A stretch of DNA of 64,000 nucleotides from Flavivirga amylovorans (lineage in GTDB: Bacteria; Bacteroidota; Bacteroidia; Flavobacteriales; Flavobacteriaceae), in the NCBI RefSeq assembly GCF_030540875.1, contig NZ_JAUOEM010000003.1:496001-560000 (forward strand). Direction: 5' to 3'. The first letter of the stretch is position 1; every line of letters begins with the position of its first letter. Under the pieces are notes generated by a model. That model was given only the letters and a program-made list of their open reading frames with translations. It was not told the DNA's origin and did not search any database. The translations under genes were made by a program, and so were the position numbers. This document shows, one piece after another, positions 36,073-45,118 of the stretch.

Positions 36073-36990
36073 ATGAAACTACTTATAATTAAACTAAGCA
36101 TTTTTTTTGTTGTCTGCTTTGGAATAATCACTGTGATTTTGATGAATTATGGAGGTAATGTTGATTATTTTTATCAAAAATTTACCACTCCGAAAGTTAA
36201 ATCAATAATAATTGGGGATTCAAGGAGTTTTCAGGGAATACAACCTAGTGTAATTAATCAATATTTTCATAATAAAAACCAATATGATCTTCCTGTATTA
36301 AATTATAGTTTTACTGGAGCACAAGCTATTTCTGGCCCTTTATACACTGAAAGCATTCTTAAAAAAATAGATAAAACAGCAACTAATGGACTATTTATAA
36401 TATCTATAACACCAGACTTTTTAACTTCAAAGGATGGATTTAGAAATGATTTAGGTGAATTTAGAGAATCAAATCAACCACCTCATAACATGAACCATGT
36501 GGATGTCAATCCAAATTATGAATATTTATTAAAAAACATGTCTTATTTCCATTTCAAGGCTTTATTTAGAAAGAACTCTGAAACACATAAAGATGGATGG
36601 TTAGAGGAATCTAATCTGCCAACAGACACTTTAGTTTTTGATACATGGAGAAAACATCAAATAGATTTATTTCTTGATGAAAGAGAGATGTACAAAATAT
36701 CAGATTTTAGAGTTAACAGTTTCAATACCCTCATTAAAGAGTTAAAAAAGTTTGGCAAAGTTTATTTAATAAGAATGCCTATTAGTAAAGAATTTTTAAA
36801 TCTTGAAAACTCTTATTACCCTGAATTAAATGCTATCGTTGATTCTATAGCAAAAATCAATGAAACACCTTTTTTTGATTTTAATAATTCTGGAGAACTT
36901 CAATATAAAACATATGACGGACATCATATAGACAAACATGGGGGTAAGGAGTTTACAAAAGCACTTTGTGATTCAATAACTCAGAAGTAA
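36073..36990 (+). CDS. Membrane-anchored SGNH-like protein (DltD/AlgX-type partner), copy 1
   Basis: A 305-aa protein with one N-terminal membrane helix (about 4-24) and an extracytoplasmic SGNH/GDSL-like domain. The nucleophile motif IIGDSRS puts Ser50 at the block-I position, and the C-terminal TYDGHHID gives Asp282 and His284/285. Such proteins work with MBOAT enzymes as second-step transferases or esterases (DltD, AlgX/AlgJ, PatB). It lies 7 bp after one MBOAT gene and 8 bp before another. The order MBOAT-SGNH-MBOAT-SGNH shows that the pair has been duplicated. Confidence 0.82.
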   Translation: MKLLIIKLSIFFVVCFGIITVILMNYGGNVDYFYQKFTTPKVKSIIIGDSRSFQGIQPSVINQYFHNKNQYDLPVLNYSFTGAQAISGPLYTESILKKIDKTATNGLFIISITPDFLTSKDGFRNDLGEFRESNQPPHNMNHVDVNPNYEYLLKNMSYFHFKALFRKNSETHKDGWLEESNLPTDTLVFDTWRKHQIDLFLDEREMYKISDFRVNSFNTLIKELKKFGKVYLIRMPISKEFLNLENSYYPELNAIVDSIAKINETPFFDFNNSGELQYKTYDGHHIDKHGGKEFTKALCDSITQK

Positions 36991-36997
36991 TGTAATT

Positions 36998-38446
36998 ATG
37001 TTATTTAATTCTTTTGAATTTCTTCTTTTCTTTCCAATTATGATTATTGGGTTTTATCTACTAAACCATAAATATAGATGGCTATGGCTTTTACTAGGTA
37101 GCTATTATTTTTATATGGCACATGAACCAGAATTGATACTATTATTAATAATATCTACTCTGGTAGATTATTATTGTGGTATAAAGATGTACGAGGCAAA
37201 AAGTAAATCAATAAAAAGACATTATTTGCTTCTAAGTATTATAACTAATGCTGGTATTCTGTTTGCTTTCAAGTATTTACTTTTCTTTACTACGAATATT
37301 CAATGGGTTTTTGATTTTTTTGGTGCAGAAGTATTAAATGATCAAGATGTAAATTCTTATAATTTCAACAATATTCTGCTCCCTATAGGTATTAGCTTTT
37401 ATACTTTTCAAACTATGAGTTATTCTATAGAAATTTATAGAGGTCTAATTATACCTGAACGACATGTTGGTAAATTTGCTTTATACGTGTCTTTTTTTCC
37501 TCAACTTGTGGCTGGACCTGTAGAACGAGCCTCTAGACTATTACCTCAATTAAAATCAGATGTCAAAATTAATATCAACAATATCAAACAGGGTATAATA
37601 ATGATGGCTTGGGGCTTCTTTTTAAAACTTGTGGTAGCAGATAGATTGGGGGTTTATGTAGATGAAGCTTTTAGAAACCCAGACTCACACCATAGTTTAT
37701 CATTAGTTTTAGGGAGTATTTTCTTTTGTTTTCAAATATATTATGATTTTTCAGCTTATACGTCCATAGCAATAGGGGCTGCTAAAACAATGGGGTATGA
37801 TTTAATTCAAAATTTTAATCAACCTATTTTTGCAACCTCTGTCGCAGAATTCTGGAAGCGTTGGCATATTTCTTTTACACAATGGATAAGAGATTTCATA
37901 TACAAACCATTGGTGAAAAAAAATAGAACACCTAGACTCCTAGCAGTTTTTATTGTATTTTTTATTAATGGTTTATGGCATGGTGCTAACTGGACATTTG
38001 TTGTTTGGAGCTTATTGAACGCTTTAATATTAATTATTGAAATTTCTACAAAATCGATTCGCTATTCAATTTTTGATTTGTTACATCTACCAAAAAGAGC
38101 TAGAGAATTAATAGGATGGGGTACAGGTATAAGTTTAATTATTACAACACTAGTTTTCTTCAGATCTCCAAACATATCGCATGCAATGGTTTACGTAAAA
38201 AGCATGTTTACCTTTAATAATAGCTTTCATATTAATATCTTAGATAACTATTTTGAATTATTCTTAAGTGTTATTTTAATTTTTGTAGTACAAGCTATAT
38301 ATTATTATAAAGGTAATAGTAAAGTCTATGAGTTATTTACTGAGCGTACAAAATGGACGAAATATAGTATGAGTTTAGCTTATATATTAATTATTGTTTT
38401 ATTCGCTATTAATAGACAAAATTCTTTTATATATTTTCAATTTTAA
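36998..38446 (+). CDS. MBOAT acyltransferase, second of the pair
   Basis: Second inner-membrane O-acyltransferase, 482 aa, with the full family set: LLPIGISFYTFQTMSY (128-142), VAGPVERA (171-178), His290 in FWKRWHIS and catalytic His328 in GLWHGANWTF. It differs throughout from the first MBOAT and starts MLFNSFEF, so it is an old duplicate that may use another acyl donor or acceptor position. It is followed after 4 bp by its own SGNH-like partner. Confidence 0.93.
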   Translation: MLFNSFEFLLFFPIMIIGFYLLNHKYRWLWLLLGSYYFYMAHEPELILLLIISTLVDYYCGIKMYEAKSKSIKRHYLLLSIITNAGILFAFKYLLFFTTNIQWVFDFFGAEVLNDQDVNSYNFNNILLPIGISFYTFQTMSYSIEIYRGLIIPERHVGKFALYVSFFPQLVAGPVERASRLLPQLKSDVKININNIKQGIIMMAWGFFLKLVVADRLGVYVDEAFRNPDSHHSLSLVLGSIFFCFQIYYDFSAYTSIAIGAAKTMGYDLIQNFNQPIFATSVAEFWKRWHISFTQWIRDFIYKPLVKKNRTPRLLAVFIVFFINGLWHGANWTFVVWSLLNALILIIEISTKSIRYSIFDLLHLPKRARELIGWGTGISLIITTLVFFRSPNISHAMVYVKSMFTFNNSFHINILDNYFELFLSVILIFVVQAIYYYKGNSKVYELFTERTKWTKYSMSLAYILIIVLFAINRQNSFIYFQF

Positions 38447-38449
38447 ACT

Positions 38450-39388
38450 ATGTTAAAAAGCTTCGTAATAAAATTATTCATAATAGCAATAACATTTATT
38501 ACTATTTATATATTCTTTATAGATAAACTTTCTAAAGGTTTTGTCGATACAAATTATAATAAATTCACCCAAGAAGCGAGCGGCTTAATTATTGGGCTGT
38601 CTAGAGCAAATGAAGGTATATCTCCCTCTATTATAGAAGAAGAATTAAAAGAATATAACTTTTTTAATAAGCCTATAGTAAATTTTGCATTTAATGAAGC
38701 TCATTTCGGAGAGGTGTATTATGAAGCTATTAAAAAAAAGATAAAAACTGACAATGGGCTTTTTATTTTATCTATTAGCCCTGGTAATTTTACTTCACCG
38801 TTAGGTTTAGACGATAAAAAAGTTTTTGAATATGATGAAAGACTAACTCTAGGTAAAATAAATAACTTTGTGTCTTCTCCCAATTATAATTATATAATAA
38901 ATGTCTATGGAGCATCTTTATATAATAGCTTACACAATTTAGATCAATGGAATCATAGGGTTTCACATCTTGATGGTTGGAATGAAGTTAAGTTAGCAAG
39001 CAAACTAGATACAATAACAGATAAAGATATAGAATATTGGAAATCGTTAACGCTAAAATTCTATGAACAAAAGATAAAAACCGAGCAAATATCTTCTTAT
39101 CGGCACAATTATTTTATTAAAACTGTTGAGTACCTTAAAACTAAAGGAGAGGTTTTTTTAATAAGAATGCCATCAGATTCAACTATACTAAAAATTGAAA
39201 ATAGTCATTGGAAAAATTTTGATTTTGAAATGGATAGCATAGCTAAATCATTTAACATTCCTTATTTAAATTATTCCAAAAAATCAAATAATTATAAAAC
39301 ATATGATGGTTCACATTTAGAATCCGAAAGTGCTAAAGAGTTTACCGAACTTTTAAGTAAGGATATTAAAAATAATTTAGTAGAGTAA
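38450..39388 (+). CDS. SGNH-like MBOAT partner, copy 2 (Asp of GDS motif replaced)
   Basis: A 312-aa paralogue of the protein at 36073, with an N-terminal membrane helix (about 4-24) and an outside SGNH-like domain. The block-I motif reads IIGLSRAN, keeping Ser51 but replacing the usual Asp with Leu50. The C-terminal TYDGSHLE keeps Asp286 and His289, so the Ser-Asp-His triad can still form. FLIRMPSDS and LYNS regions match the first copy. It lies 4 bp after the second MBOAT gene and is the last gene before the Fem/GNAT array. Confidence 0.75.
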   Translation: MLKSFVIKLFIIAITFITIYIFFIDKLSKGFVDTNYNKFTQEASGLIIGLSRANEGISPSIIEEELKEYNFFNKPIVNFAFNEAHFGEVYYEAIKKKIKTDNGLFILSISPGNFTSPLGLDDKKVFEYDERLTLGKINNFVSSPNYNYIINVYGASLYNSLHNLDQWNHRVSHLDGWNEVKLASKLDTITDKDIEYWKSLTLKFYEQKIKTEQISSYRHNYFIKTVEYLKTKGEVFLIRMPSDSTILKIENSHWKNFDFEMDSIAKSFNIPYLNYSKKSNNYKTYDGSHLESESAKEFTELLSKDIKNNLVE

Positions 39389-39391
39389 AAA

Positions 39392-40411
39392 ATGGGAGAA
39401 ATAACAAGTAACAATCCATATTTATTAGACACATTTAGGTCAGTCTGGTTAAATCACTTTGGTGATGGTGAACAACCTATGGCTTTTAGTTTTGTAAACT
39501 CCCTCACTTTTATAAAGCATAAAAAGTTACCTATATATCATAACACAGGAATGACCAACACAAAAGGTATTAATTATAAGCTATCCAACAGCATTTCTAA
39601 TGATTTTAAAGGTAAAGTTTTTATAATTTGTGATGTGCAAGGATTTATTAATGAAAATAATTTAGAAGACACCAATTTAGGATGTTATAGAGTCAAACAA
39701 TACCCAGGATACATATGTGATCTGAAAGACTATAATTCGCTACAAGACTACATGTTGGGTGTTATTAGTAAAAAAAGTCGTTACAAATTTAATAGCTATA
39801 AGAGAAAACTAGAATCATCGTATAAGATACATTACAGAATGTACATAGATAATATTACACCTGAATTATACGAAAACCTTTTTTCTCATTTTAAACGGCT
39901 TTTAAAAAAAAGGTTTTTTGATAAAAAAACGGTAAATAACAATTTAAACCCAGATGAATGGGCTTTCTATAAGGAAGTTACTTTACCAATGATTTTAAAT
40001 AAGGAAGCAGGGCTTTTTGTTGTGTATGATGACGATAAGCCAATAGCTATTACTTTGTTAAACTTTTCAAAAAACAAAATGGTTGATGTTATGAGGGTTT
40101 TCGATATTGATTATTCAAAATTTAGGCTTGGTACTGTAAGTATCATGAAACAATTAGAATGGTGCATTAAAAATAATTTTGAAGCATTGGATTTTTCTAA
40201 AGGTTACTATGAATACAAAAAAAGATGGGCCAATAAGCCATACTGGTTTGAGCATCATATATATTATGATAAAAGTTCTCTTATTGCAAAAATACTAGCT
40301 ACTTTGCATAAACTTTTTTTTGCTTTTAAATTATTTCTGAGAAAAAAACATATTACAAACTACATACATGAACTGAATTTTTTTCTAAATAAAAAGAAAT
40401 ATGCAGAATAG
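39392..40411 (+). CDS. Fem/GNAT-like acyltransferase, tandem paralogue 1 of 6
   Basis: Cytoplasmic protein of 339 aa with two GNAT-like halves, of the Acetyltransf_6 / FemAB-like type. Landmarks shared by the array are the basic stretch SKKSRYKFNSYKRKLE (126-141), RFFDKK (174-179), LFVVYDDDKPIAITL (208-222), FDIDYSKFRLG (237-247) and FSKGYYEYKKRW (268-279). It begins 3 bp after the SGNH gene, so the array is cotranscribed with the Dlt-like cassette. Fem-like enzymes transfer amino acids or acyl groups to amines. It lacks the C-terminal module of paralogues 3-6. Acceptor and donor unknown. Confidence 0.8.
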   Translation: MGEITSNNPYLLDTFRSVWLNHFGDGEQPMAFSFVNSLTFIKHKKLPIYHNTGMTNTKGINYKLSNSISNDFKGKVFIICDVQGFINENNLEDTNLGCYRVKQYPGYICDLKDYNSLQDYMLGVISKKSRYKFNSYKRKLESSYKIHYRMYIDNITPELYENLFSHFKRLLKKRFFDKKTVNNNLNPDEWAFYKEVTLPMILNKEAGLFVVYDDDKPIAITLLNFSKNKMVDVMRVFDIDYSKFRLGTVSIMKQLEWCIKNNFEALDFSKGYYEYKKRWANKPYWFEHHIYYDKSSLIAKILATLHKLFFAFKLFLRKKHITNYIHELNFFLNKKKYAE

Positions 40412-40486
40412 ATGTTAGTCAATAATTTATGATACTAATAAATTATGAAGTAAATTCAACTTTAAAACAAAGACATAAATTTTTAG

Positions 40487-41443
40487 ATGTTTTACAAACT
40501 TTTTTCTTTTCAAGATAGTAGATTCATTTTTGATTTATTTTTAGAAAATAAAATAAGTTCATTTTACCTCCCTGTTGTTTCAAATAATTTTACTAACAAA
40601 TATATTGAAACAGGAAGTTTTGAAAGCAAAAACAGCTCTAAAAACATACACATAGTTAAAGATGTTCCTAGCTACTTAAATTTTTCATTGCAAAAATTAA
40701 ATTCTAATATTAAATTTAGAAAAGTACAGCAATACAAAGGATATTTAGTAAATATAAACGGTTTTAAAGACGTTACCACCTTTATAAATGATAACTTAAA
40801 TAAACGAAATAGGAAAAATTTAATCTCTAAAAAGAATAAACTTTATAAAAACCACAAAATCTCATCTAAGTTCTTTTTTGGCGAGATTAGTAAAGATAAC
40901 TACCAAAGCCTTTTTAAGGCTTTTTATAGGTTATTAAAAGTCCGCTTTAATGAAAAAAGAACATACAATCGCTATTTGTCAAATTGGGATACTATACAAG
41001 AAGTTACTTATCAGAAAATCTTAGAAAAGGAAGCATCATTACATGTCATTTTTGATAATCACAATCCAATTGGTATAACATTAAACTTTCATAAAGGAGA
41101 CATCGTTTTTAGCCATATACAAACCTACGATATAAACTACTCCAAATACAATATGGGTGACATAAGTATGCTGCACCATATAGAATGGTTAATAACTAAT
41201 AAAATAGCTGTATTTGACCTATCTATGGGGAAAACATATTATAAAGAAAAGTGGTGTAATCATGAATACAATTTTATATATCATATTTTTTATAAAAAAA
41301 ACACCATTCTGTCTAGGGTAAAAATGCAGATAATTGTACAAGAATTAAAGCTTTTACAATTTTTAAGAGATAAGAATATTATAGGAAAATTATTTATGTT
41401 TGATAAATTACTTTATACCTATAAAAACAGGCTAGTAAAATAA
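40487..41443 (+). CDS. Fem/GNAT-like acyltransferase, tandem paralogue 2 of 6
   Basis: 318 aa, the shortest of the array. The N-terminal half has IHIVKDVPSYLNF (54-66) and the basic stretch NKRNRKNLISKKNKLY (105-120). The second half has FFGEISKDNY (130-139), RFNEKR (153-158), YDINYSKYNMG (214-224; Asn where most copies have the second Asp) and LSMGKTYYKEKW (245-256). Like paralogue 1 it has no C-terminal module. The divergence from its neighbours throughout argues for different substrates rather than a recent copy-number increase. Confidence 0.8.
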   Translation: MFYKLFSFQDSRFIFDLFLENKISSFYLPVVSNNFTNKYIETGSFESKNSSKNIHIVKDVPSYLNFSLQKLNSNIKFRKVQQYKGYLVNINGFKDVTTFINDNLNKRNRKNLISKKNKLYKNHKISSKFFFGEISKDNYQSLFKAFYRLLKVRFNEKRTYNRYLSNWDTIQEVTYQKILEKEASLHVIFDNHNPIGITLNFHKGDIVFSHIQTYDINYSKYNMGDISMLHHIEWLITNKIAVFDLSMGKTYYKEKWCNHEYNFIYHIFYKKNTILSRVKMQIIVQELKLLQFLRDKNIIGKLFMFDKLLYTYKNRLVK

Positions 41444-41450
41444 AAGCGTT

Positions 41451-42641
41451 ATGCTGAAAAAAATTACATCAAAAAATTTGGATGTTTTAAGCGCTTTTCT
41501 TGAAAGAAAAAAAGCGTTGCCTATTTATAACGAAATTATAAATAGCATTACTGGCAATACTATTTACAAAAAGATAAATTCATCAAACAAAAGCAACGAC
41601 TACATATATTGTATTTACGATTTTCCAAGTTACTTAAAAGGTCAGATGTCGAATAATGAATGGAAATCAAAAATAATAAACACCTACAAAGGCTCGCTCA
41701 TTCTTTTAAAAAATTACAATAATGCAGACGCATATTTAAAGAATAAATTTAGTACAGGTAGACGTTCAAAATTTAGAACCTATCAAAAGCGTTTAGAAAC
41801 TTGCTTTAACATTGAATATAAAAGCTATTTTGGAGAAATTTCTAAAGATGACTATGAGTATCTTTTTAAAGAATTCCATAAAATGATTCAAAATCGATTT
41901 CTAGAAAAAAAGATTCAGAATTATGATTTATCAAGATGGAACATATATCATGAAATAGCCTACCCTTTAATTAATAGTAAAGAAGCCGCTTTATTTGTTA
42001 TTTTTAGCAATGGAAAACCTATAAGTATATGCCTAAATCTAGTAAGAGATAAAACTATATATGGTTACATAAGAACATACGATATTGATTATTCTAAATT
42101 CTATATAGGATTTACAGACTTTATTAAGCAATTACACTGGTGTTATGAAAATGATATCGAAATTTTCGATTTATTAAAAGGAAATTATACGTATAAAGCA
42201 AGATTGATTGATAGCCAATATGATTTTCAAAAACATGTGGTATATAATTCCAATTCATTACTAACATCAATCTCGGCAAATATTATAATTGCCAGAACTC
42301 GAGCATTTTATTTTTTAGTAAAGATTTTAAAAAAAATAAATATCAATGTAGTATATCACAGATTCTTAAAATATAAGTACAGAAATAGGGAACTGAGTAA
42401 AATTGAAAATACATCTAAAAAAATTATCATTAATAATAATGTCAAGATCGAGTCAGATGATCAATTACTTGAGGTTAACTTAAATGATGAGGCCCTGTCT
42501 TTTTTAAAAAGACCTGTATATGATTTTTTATATTCCAATCAAGAATCATTGCGGAATGTAGAAGTATTTAATTTGCAAAATGAATTAAACACATACGTTA
42601 TAAAAGGAACGGTTAAGATGCAAAAAATAACATTTAAATAG
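41451..42641 (+). CDS. Fem/GNAT-like acyltransferase, tandem paralogue 3 of 6
   Basis: 396 aa. Array motifs: GRRSKFRTYQKRLE (103-116), YFGEISKDDY (126-135), RFLEKK (149-154), YDIDYSKFYIG (210-220) and LLKGNYTYKARL (241-252), where the tryptophan of the usual YKxRW motif is replaced by leucine. It is the first copy with the extra C-terminal module, ending with FLKRPVYDFLYSNQES and a beta-rich tail (about 345-396). It starts 7 bp after paralogue 2. Confidence 0.8.
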   Translation: MLKKITSKNLDVLSAFLERKKALPIYNEIINSITGNTIYKKINSSNKSNDYIYCIYDFPSYLKGQMSNNEWKSKIINTYKGSLILLKNYNNADAYLKNKFSTGRRSKFRTYQKRLETCFNIEYKSYFGEISKDDYEYLFKEFHKMIQNRFLEKKIQNYDLSRWNIYHEIAYPLINSKEAALFVIFSNGKPISICLNLVRDKTIYGYIRTYDIDYSKFYIGFTDFIKQLHWCYENDIEIFDLLKGNYTYKARLIDSQYDFQKHVVYNSNSLLTSISANIIIARTRAFYFLVKILKKININVVYHRFLKYKYRNRELSKIENTSKKIIINNNVKIESDDQLLEVNLNDEALSFLKRPVYDFLYSNQESLRNVEVFNLQNELNTYVIKGTVKMQKITFK

Positions 42642-42657
42642 TTTTGGTGAACACTCT

Positions 42658-43839
42658 ATGACTAAAATTAAAACTATAACATTTTTGAAAGCATTTTTAG
42701 GCGAAAATAGCTTACCCCCTATTTATAGTAAAGTTACTGACGGGAATGGAGTTGATTACAATATAAATGTTAAATCCAATTTTGGACTAAAAGATCAAGT
42801 TCTTATAGTTAAGGATATCCCAGATTATTTGAATATTCATATAAACAAGCAACTAACTAATTTTGTTGTTAACAGAATAACAACCTTAAAAGGGCACTTT
42901 ATTGAGCTCCATTCTTTTAAAAATATAGCAGATTATTTAAAAAGTAATTTTGGCACAAAAAGTAGGTCTAATTTAAGACGTTATCAAAATAGATTAGAAA
43001 CCTGCTTCAACATAAAATATATTGTGTATTATGGTAGCATTGAAAAACAAGAATATAATAGGTTATTTATTACCCTGAAAGACTTGTTAATAAGACGATT
43101 CAAAGAAAAAAAAGAAGCTAATTATGAGCTACAACACCTTGAAGAATTTCAGGATGTTGTTTATGATTTAATCCTAAATAAAAAAGCTAATTTATTTGTT
43201 ATTTACGATGGTAATAAACCTATAAGTATTAGAATAAATATGCATAAAAAAGCACTTTCATTTTATATACTTAGTGGTTTTGATATAGATTACTCTAAAT
43301 TTCATTTAGGTACGTTAGACATGCTAAAAAACATAGAGTGGTGTATAGATAACGATTTTGAAATATACGATCTTTTAAAAGGCTATGATTATTACAAGAA
43401 AAAATGGGCTACTAAAACACATTATTATTACAATCATATTATCTATAATTCTAATTCAATAAATCTTTCTTTAATCGGTAAAAGCAGAACTATTAAAGAG
43501 AATATTAAATACAAATGCTATAATGTGTTTAAAAAGTACTATTTAGACACAAAATACAAAGAGTTTAAAAAGTCTATTTATAGAGTTAAAAATACTTTTA
43601 CTAAAAAAGAAAAATTATTTAAAATATCTGATTTTGATTCAAAAATCTCTAATGAATTAATCAAAATTGATATTGAAAAAGATGGAGCATATGCCTTTCT
43701 AAGAAAACCGGTATATGATTTTCTGTTTATAAACAATGAATCTACAAATAATGTTACAGTTAGCAAGTTTGTAGAAGCCCCTAATCGTTTTCAAATAAAA
43801 TCAAAAACAAAATATAAATTGTTAGAAGTGATTAACTAG
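42658..43839 (+). CDS. Fem/GNAT-like acyltransferase, tandem paralogue 4 of 6
   Basis: 393 aa, with VKDIPDYLNI (51-60), TKSRSNLRRYQNRLE (100-114), RRFKEKK (146-152), FDIDYSKFHLG (208-218) and LLKGYDYYKKKW (239-250) intact. Its C-terminal module FLRKPVYDFLFINNES resembles that of paralogue 3 most closely, suggesting the two are sister genes. No signal peptide or membrane helix is present, so it works in the cytoplasm, where nucleotide sugars and carrier-bound acyl groups would be available. Confidence 0.8.
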   Translation: MTKIKTITFLKAFLGENSLPPIYSKVTDGNGVDYNINVKSNFGLKDQVLIVKDIPDYLNIHINKQLTNFVVNRITTLKGHFIELHSFKNIADYLKSNFGTKSRSNLRRYQNRLETCFNIKYIVYYGSIEKQEYNRLFITLKDLLIRRFKEKKEANYELQHLEEFQDVVYDLILNKKANLFVIYDGNKPISIRINMHKKALSFYILSGFDIDYSKFHLGTLDMLKNIEWCIDNDFEIYDLLKGYDYYKKKWATKTHYYYNHIIYNSNSINLSLIGKSRTIKENIKYKCYNVFKKYYLDTKYKEFKKSIYRVKNTFTKKEKLFKISDFDSKISNELIKIDIEKDGAYAFLRKPVYDFLFINNESTNNVTVSKFVEAPNRFQIKSKTKYKLLEVIN

Positions 43840-43885
43840 AAACTTTAATCATGTAACATCAACACATTTATATACAGTCATTTAA

Positions 43886-45094
43886 ATGAAATTAAATAAT
43901 AAAAATATAGAATTTAGTTTTTTTTTAGACCTTTTCTTTAAAGAAAAGAGCTTCCCTCCTTTTTATAAAAAAATAACGAATACCTTTTCAAAAAAAGTCG
44001 TTTACGAAATACATAATGATACTACATTAGAATTAAATAGTAGTACCTATTCTATCAGTGATGTTCCAAGTTATTTTTTATCTGAATTTACAGAAACAGT
44101 CCATAATTTTAAATTACTCACTACCCCGCTCTATTCGGGGTATTTAATTAACCTTTCTAAATTTAGAGACCTGGAAGACTATCTAGATAATAAATTAGGA
44201 AAGCCAAGAAAATCACAACTAAAAAGATATAGAAAGCGCTTAGATAAATGCCTTTCGCCAGAATATAAAATCTTTCACGGAGATATTTCTAAAGAAACAT
44301 ACCATACACTTTTTAATGAACTGAGAACACTAACAGAAAGACGTTTTGCTCAAAAAGAAGAGTTAAACTTTGAATTGCCTTATCTGGAGCTATATCGAGA
44401 CATGATGTATCCTCTAATAATAAATAAAAAAGCCAGTATATTTGTTATTTACAGTGAAGCAAAACCAATTAATATAACACTAAATTTTATAGATGATGAT
44501 TCTATTTTCCATTGGAATAGTTGTTATGATGTAGATTACCAGATGTTTAATTTAGGCCATATAAACATGGTAAACCATTTAGAATGGGCTTTTAAAAATA
44601 ATTTTAAATTATTTGATATGGGCAGAGGTGATTTTTTACATAAAAGAAAATACATCAATGAAAGTTATATGTATGAAGAACATATTATTTATAAACCAAA
44701 ATCAATATCGGGGTCATTCTTTGCATACTCAAAGCTGTTAAAGTTAAAAGCACGATACATATTAATTCAATTTCTAAAAAAAACTAATATACATTTACGG
44801 TATCGCAACTATGTAAAGTATAAGTATAGAATTGTTAACTCTAAGAATAGTCCTCTTATAAACTTTAAAATTAATATTGACGAAACTAGTTCTGAAACCC
44901 TTAATATAAAGCCACTTACTTTACTTTGCTTAAGTAACAAGGAGTATAACTACCTAATAAAACCTCTAAATTATTTTCTCCATAAAACCCAAGAACATAT
45001 TAAAGACGTTAGTGTTTATAAAGATTTAAACAAAGAACAGACCTTTTATTTTAAAGGAATTAAAAAATATCAAAAAATAATCATTACAAATTAG
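43886..45094 (+). CDS. Fem/GNAT-like acyltransferase, tandem paralogue 5 of 6
   Basis: 402 aa, the longest of the array. It has ISDVPSYF (57-64), GKPRKSQLKRYRKRLD (105-120), FHGDISKETY (130-139), RRFAQKE (152-158), YDVDYQMFNLG (214-224, the most altered form of the DIDYSKF motif) and MGRGDFLHKRKY (245-256). The C-terminal module reads LIKPLNYFLHKTQEH. The changes cluster in the second GNAT half, where the acceptor or donor is expected to bind, so its specificity probably differs from paralogues 3 and 4. Confidence 0.8.
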   Translation: MKLNNKNIEFSFFLDLFFKEKSFPPFYKKITNTFSKKVVYEIHNDTTLELNSSTYSISDVPSYFLSEFTETVHNFKLLTTPLYSGYLINLSKFRDLEDYLDNKLGKPRKSQLKRYRKRLDKCLSPEYKIFHGDISKETYHTLFNELRTLTERRFAQKEELNFELPYLELYRDMMYPLIINKKASIFVIYSEAKPINITLNFIDDDSIFHWNSCYDVDYQMFNLGHINMVNHLEWAFKNNFKLFDMGRGDFLHKRKYINESYMYEEHIIYKPKSISGSFFAYSKLLKLKARYILIQFLKKTNIHLRYRNYVKYKYRIVNSKNSPLINFKINIDETSSETLNIKPLTLLCLSNKEYNYLIKPLNYFLHKTQEHIKDVSVYKDLNKEQTFYFKGIKKYQKIIITN

Positions 45095-45118
45095 CTTGTA
45101 GCCTTAAGTTTATATTGA

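Noticed and set aside
44122-44142. GC-rich 7-bp hairpin (TACCCCG / CGGGGTA) inside the fifth Fem/GNAT gene
   Set aside because: Short stem with a 7-base loop, no T-run, within conserved coding sequence; likely chance.
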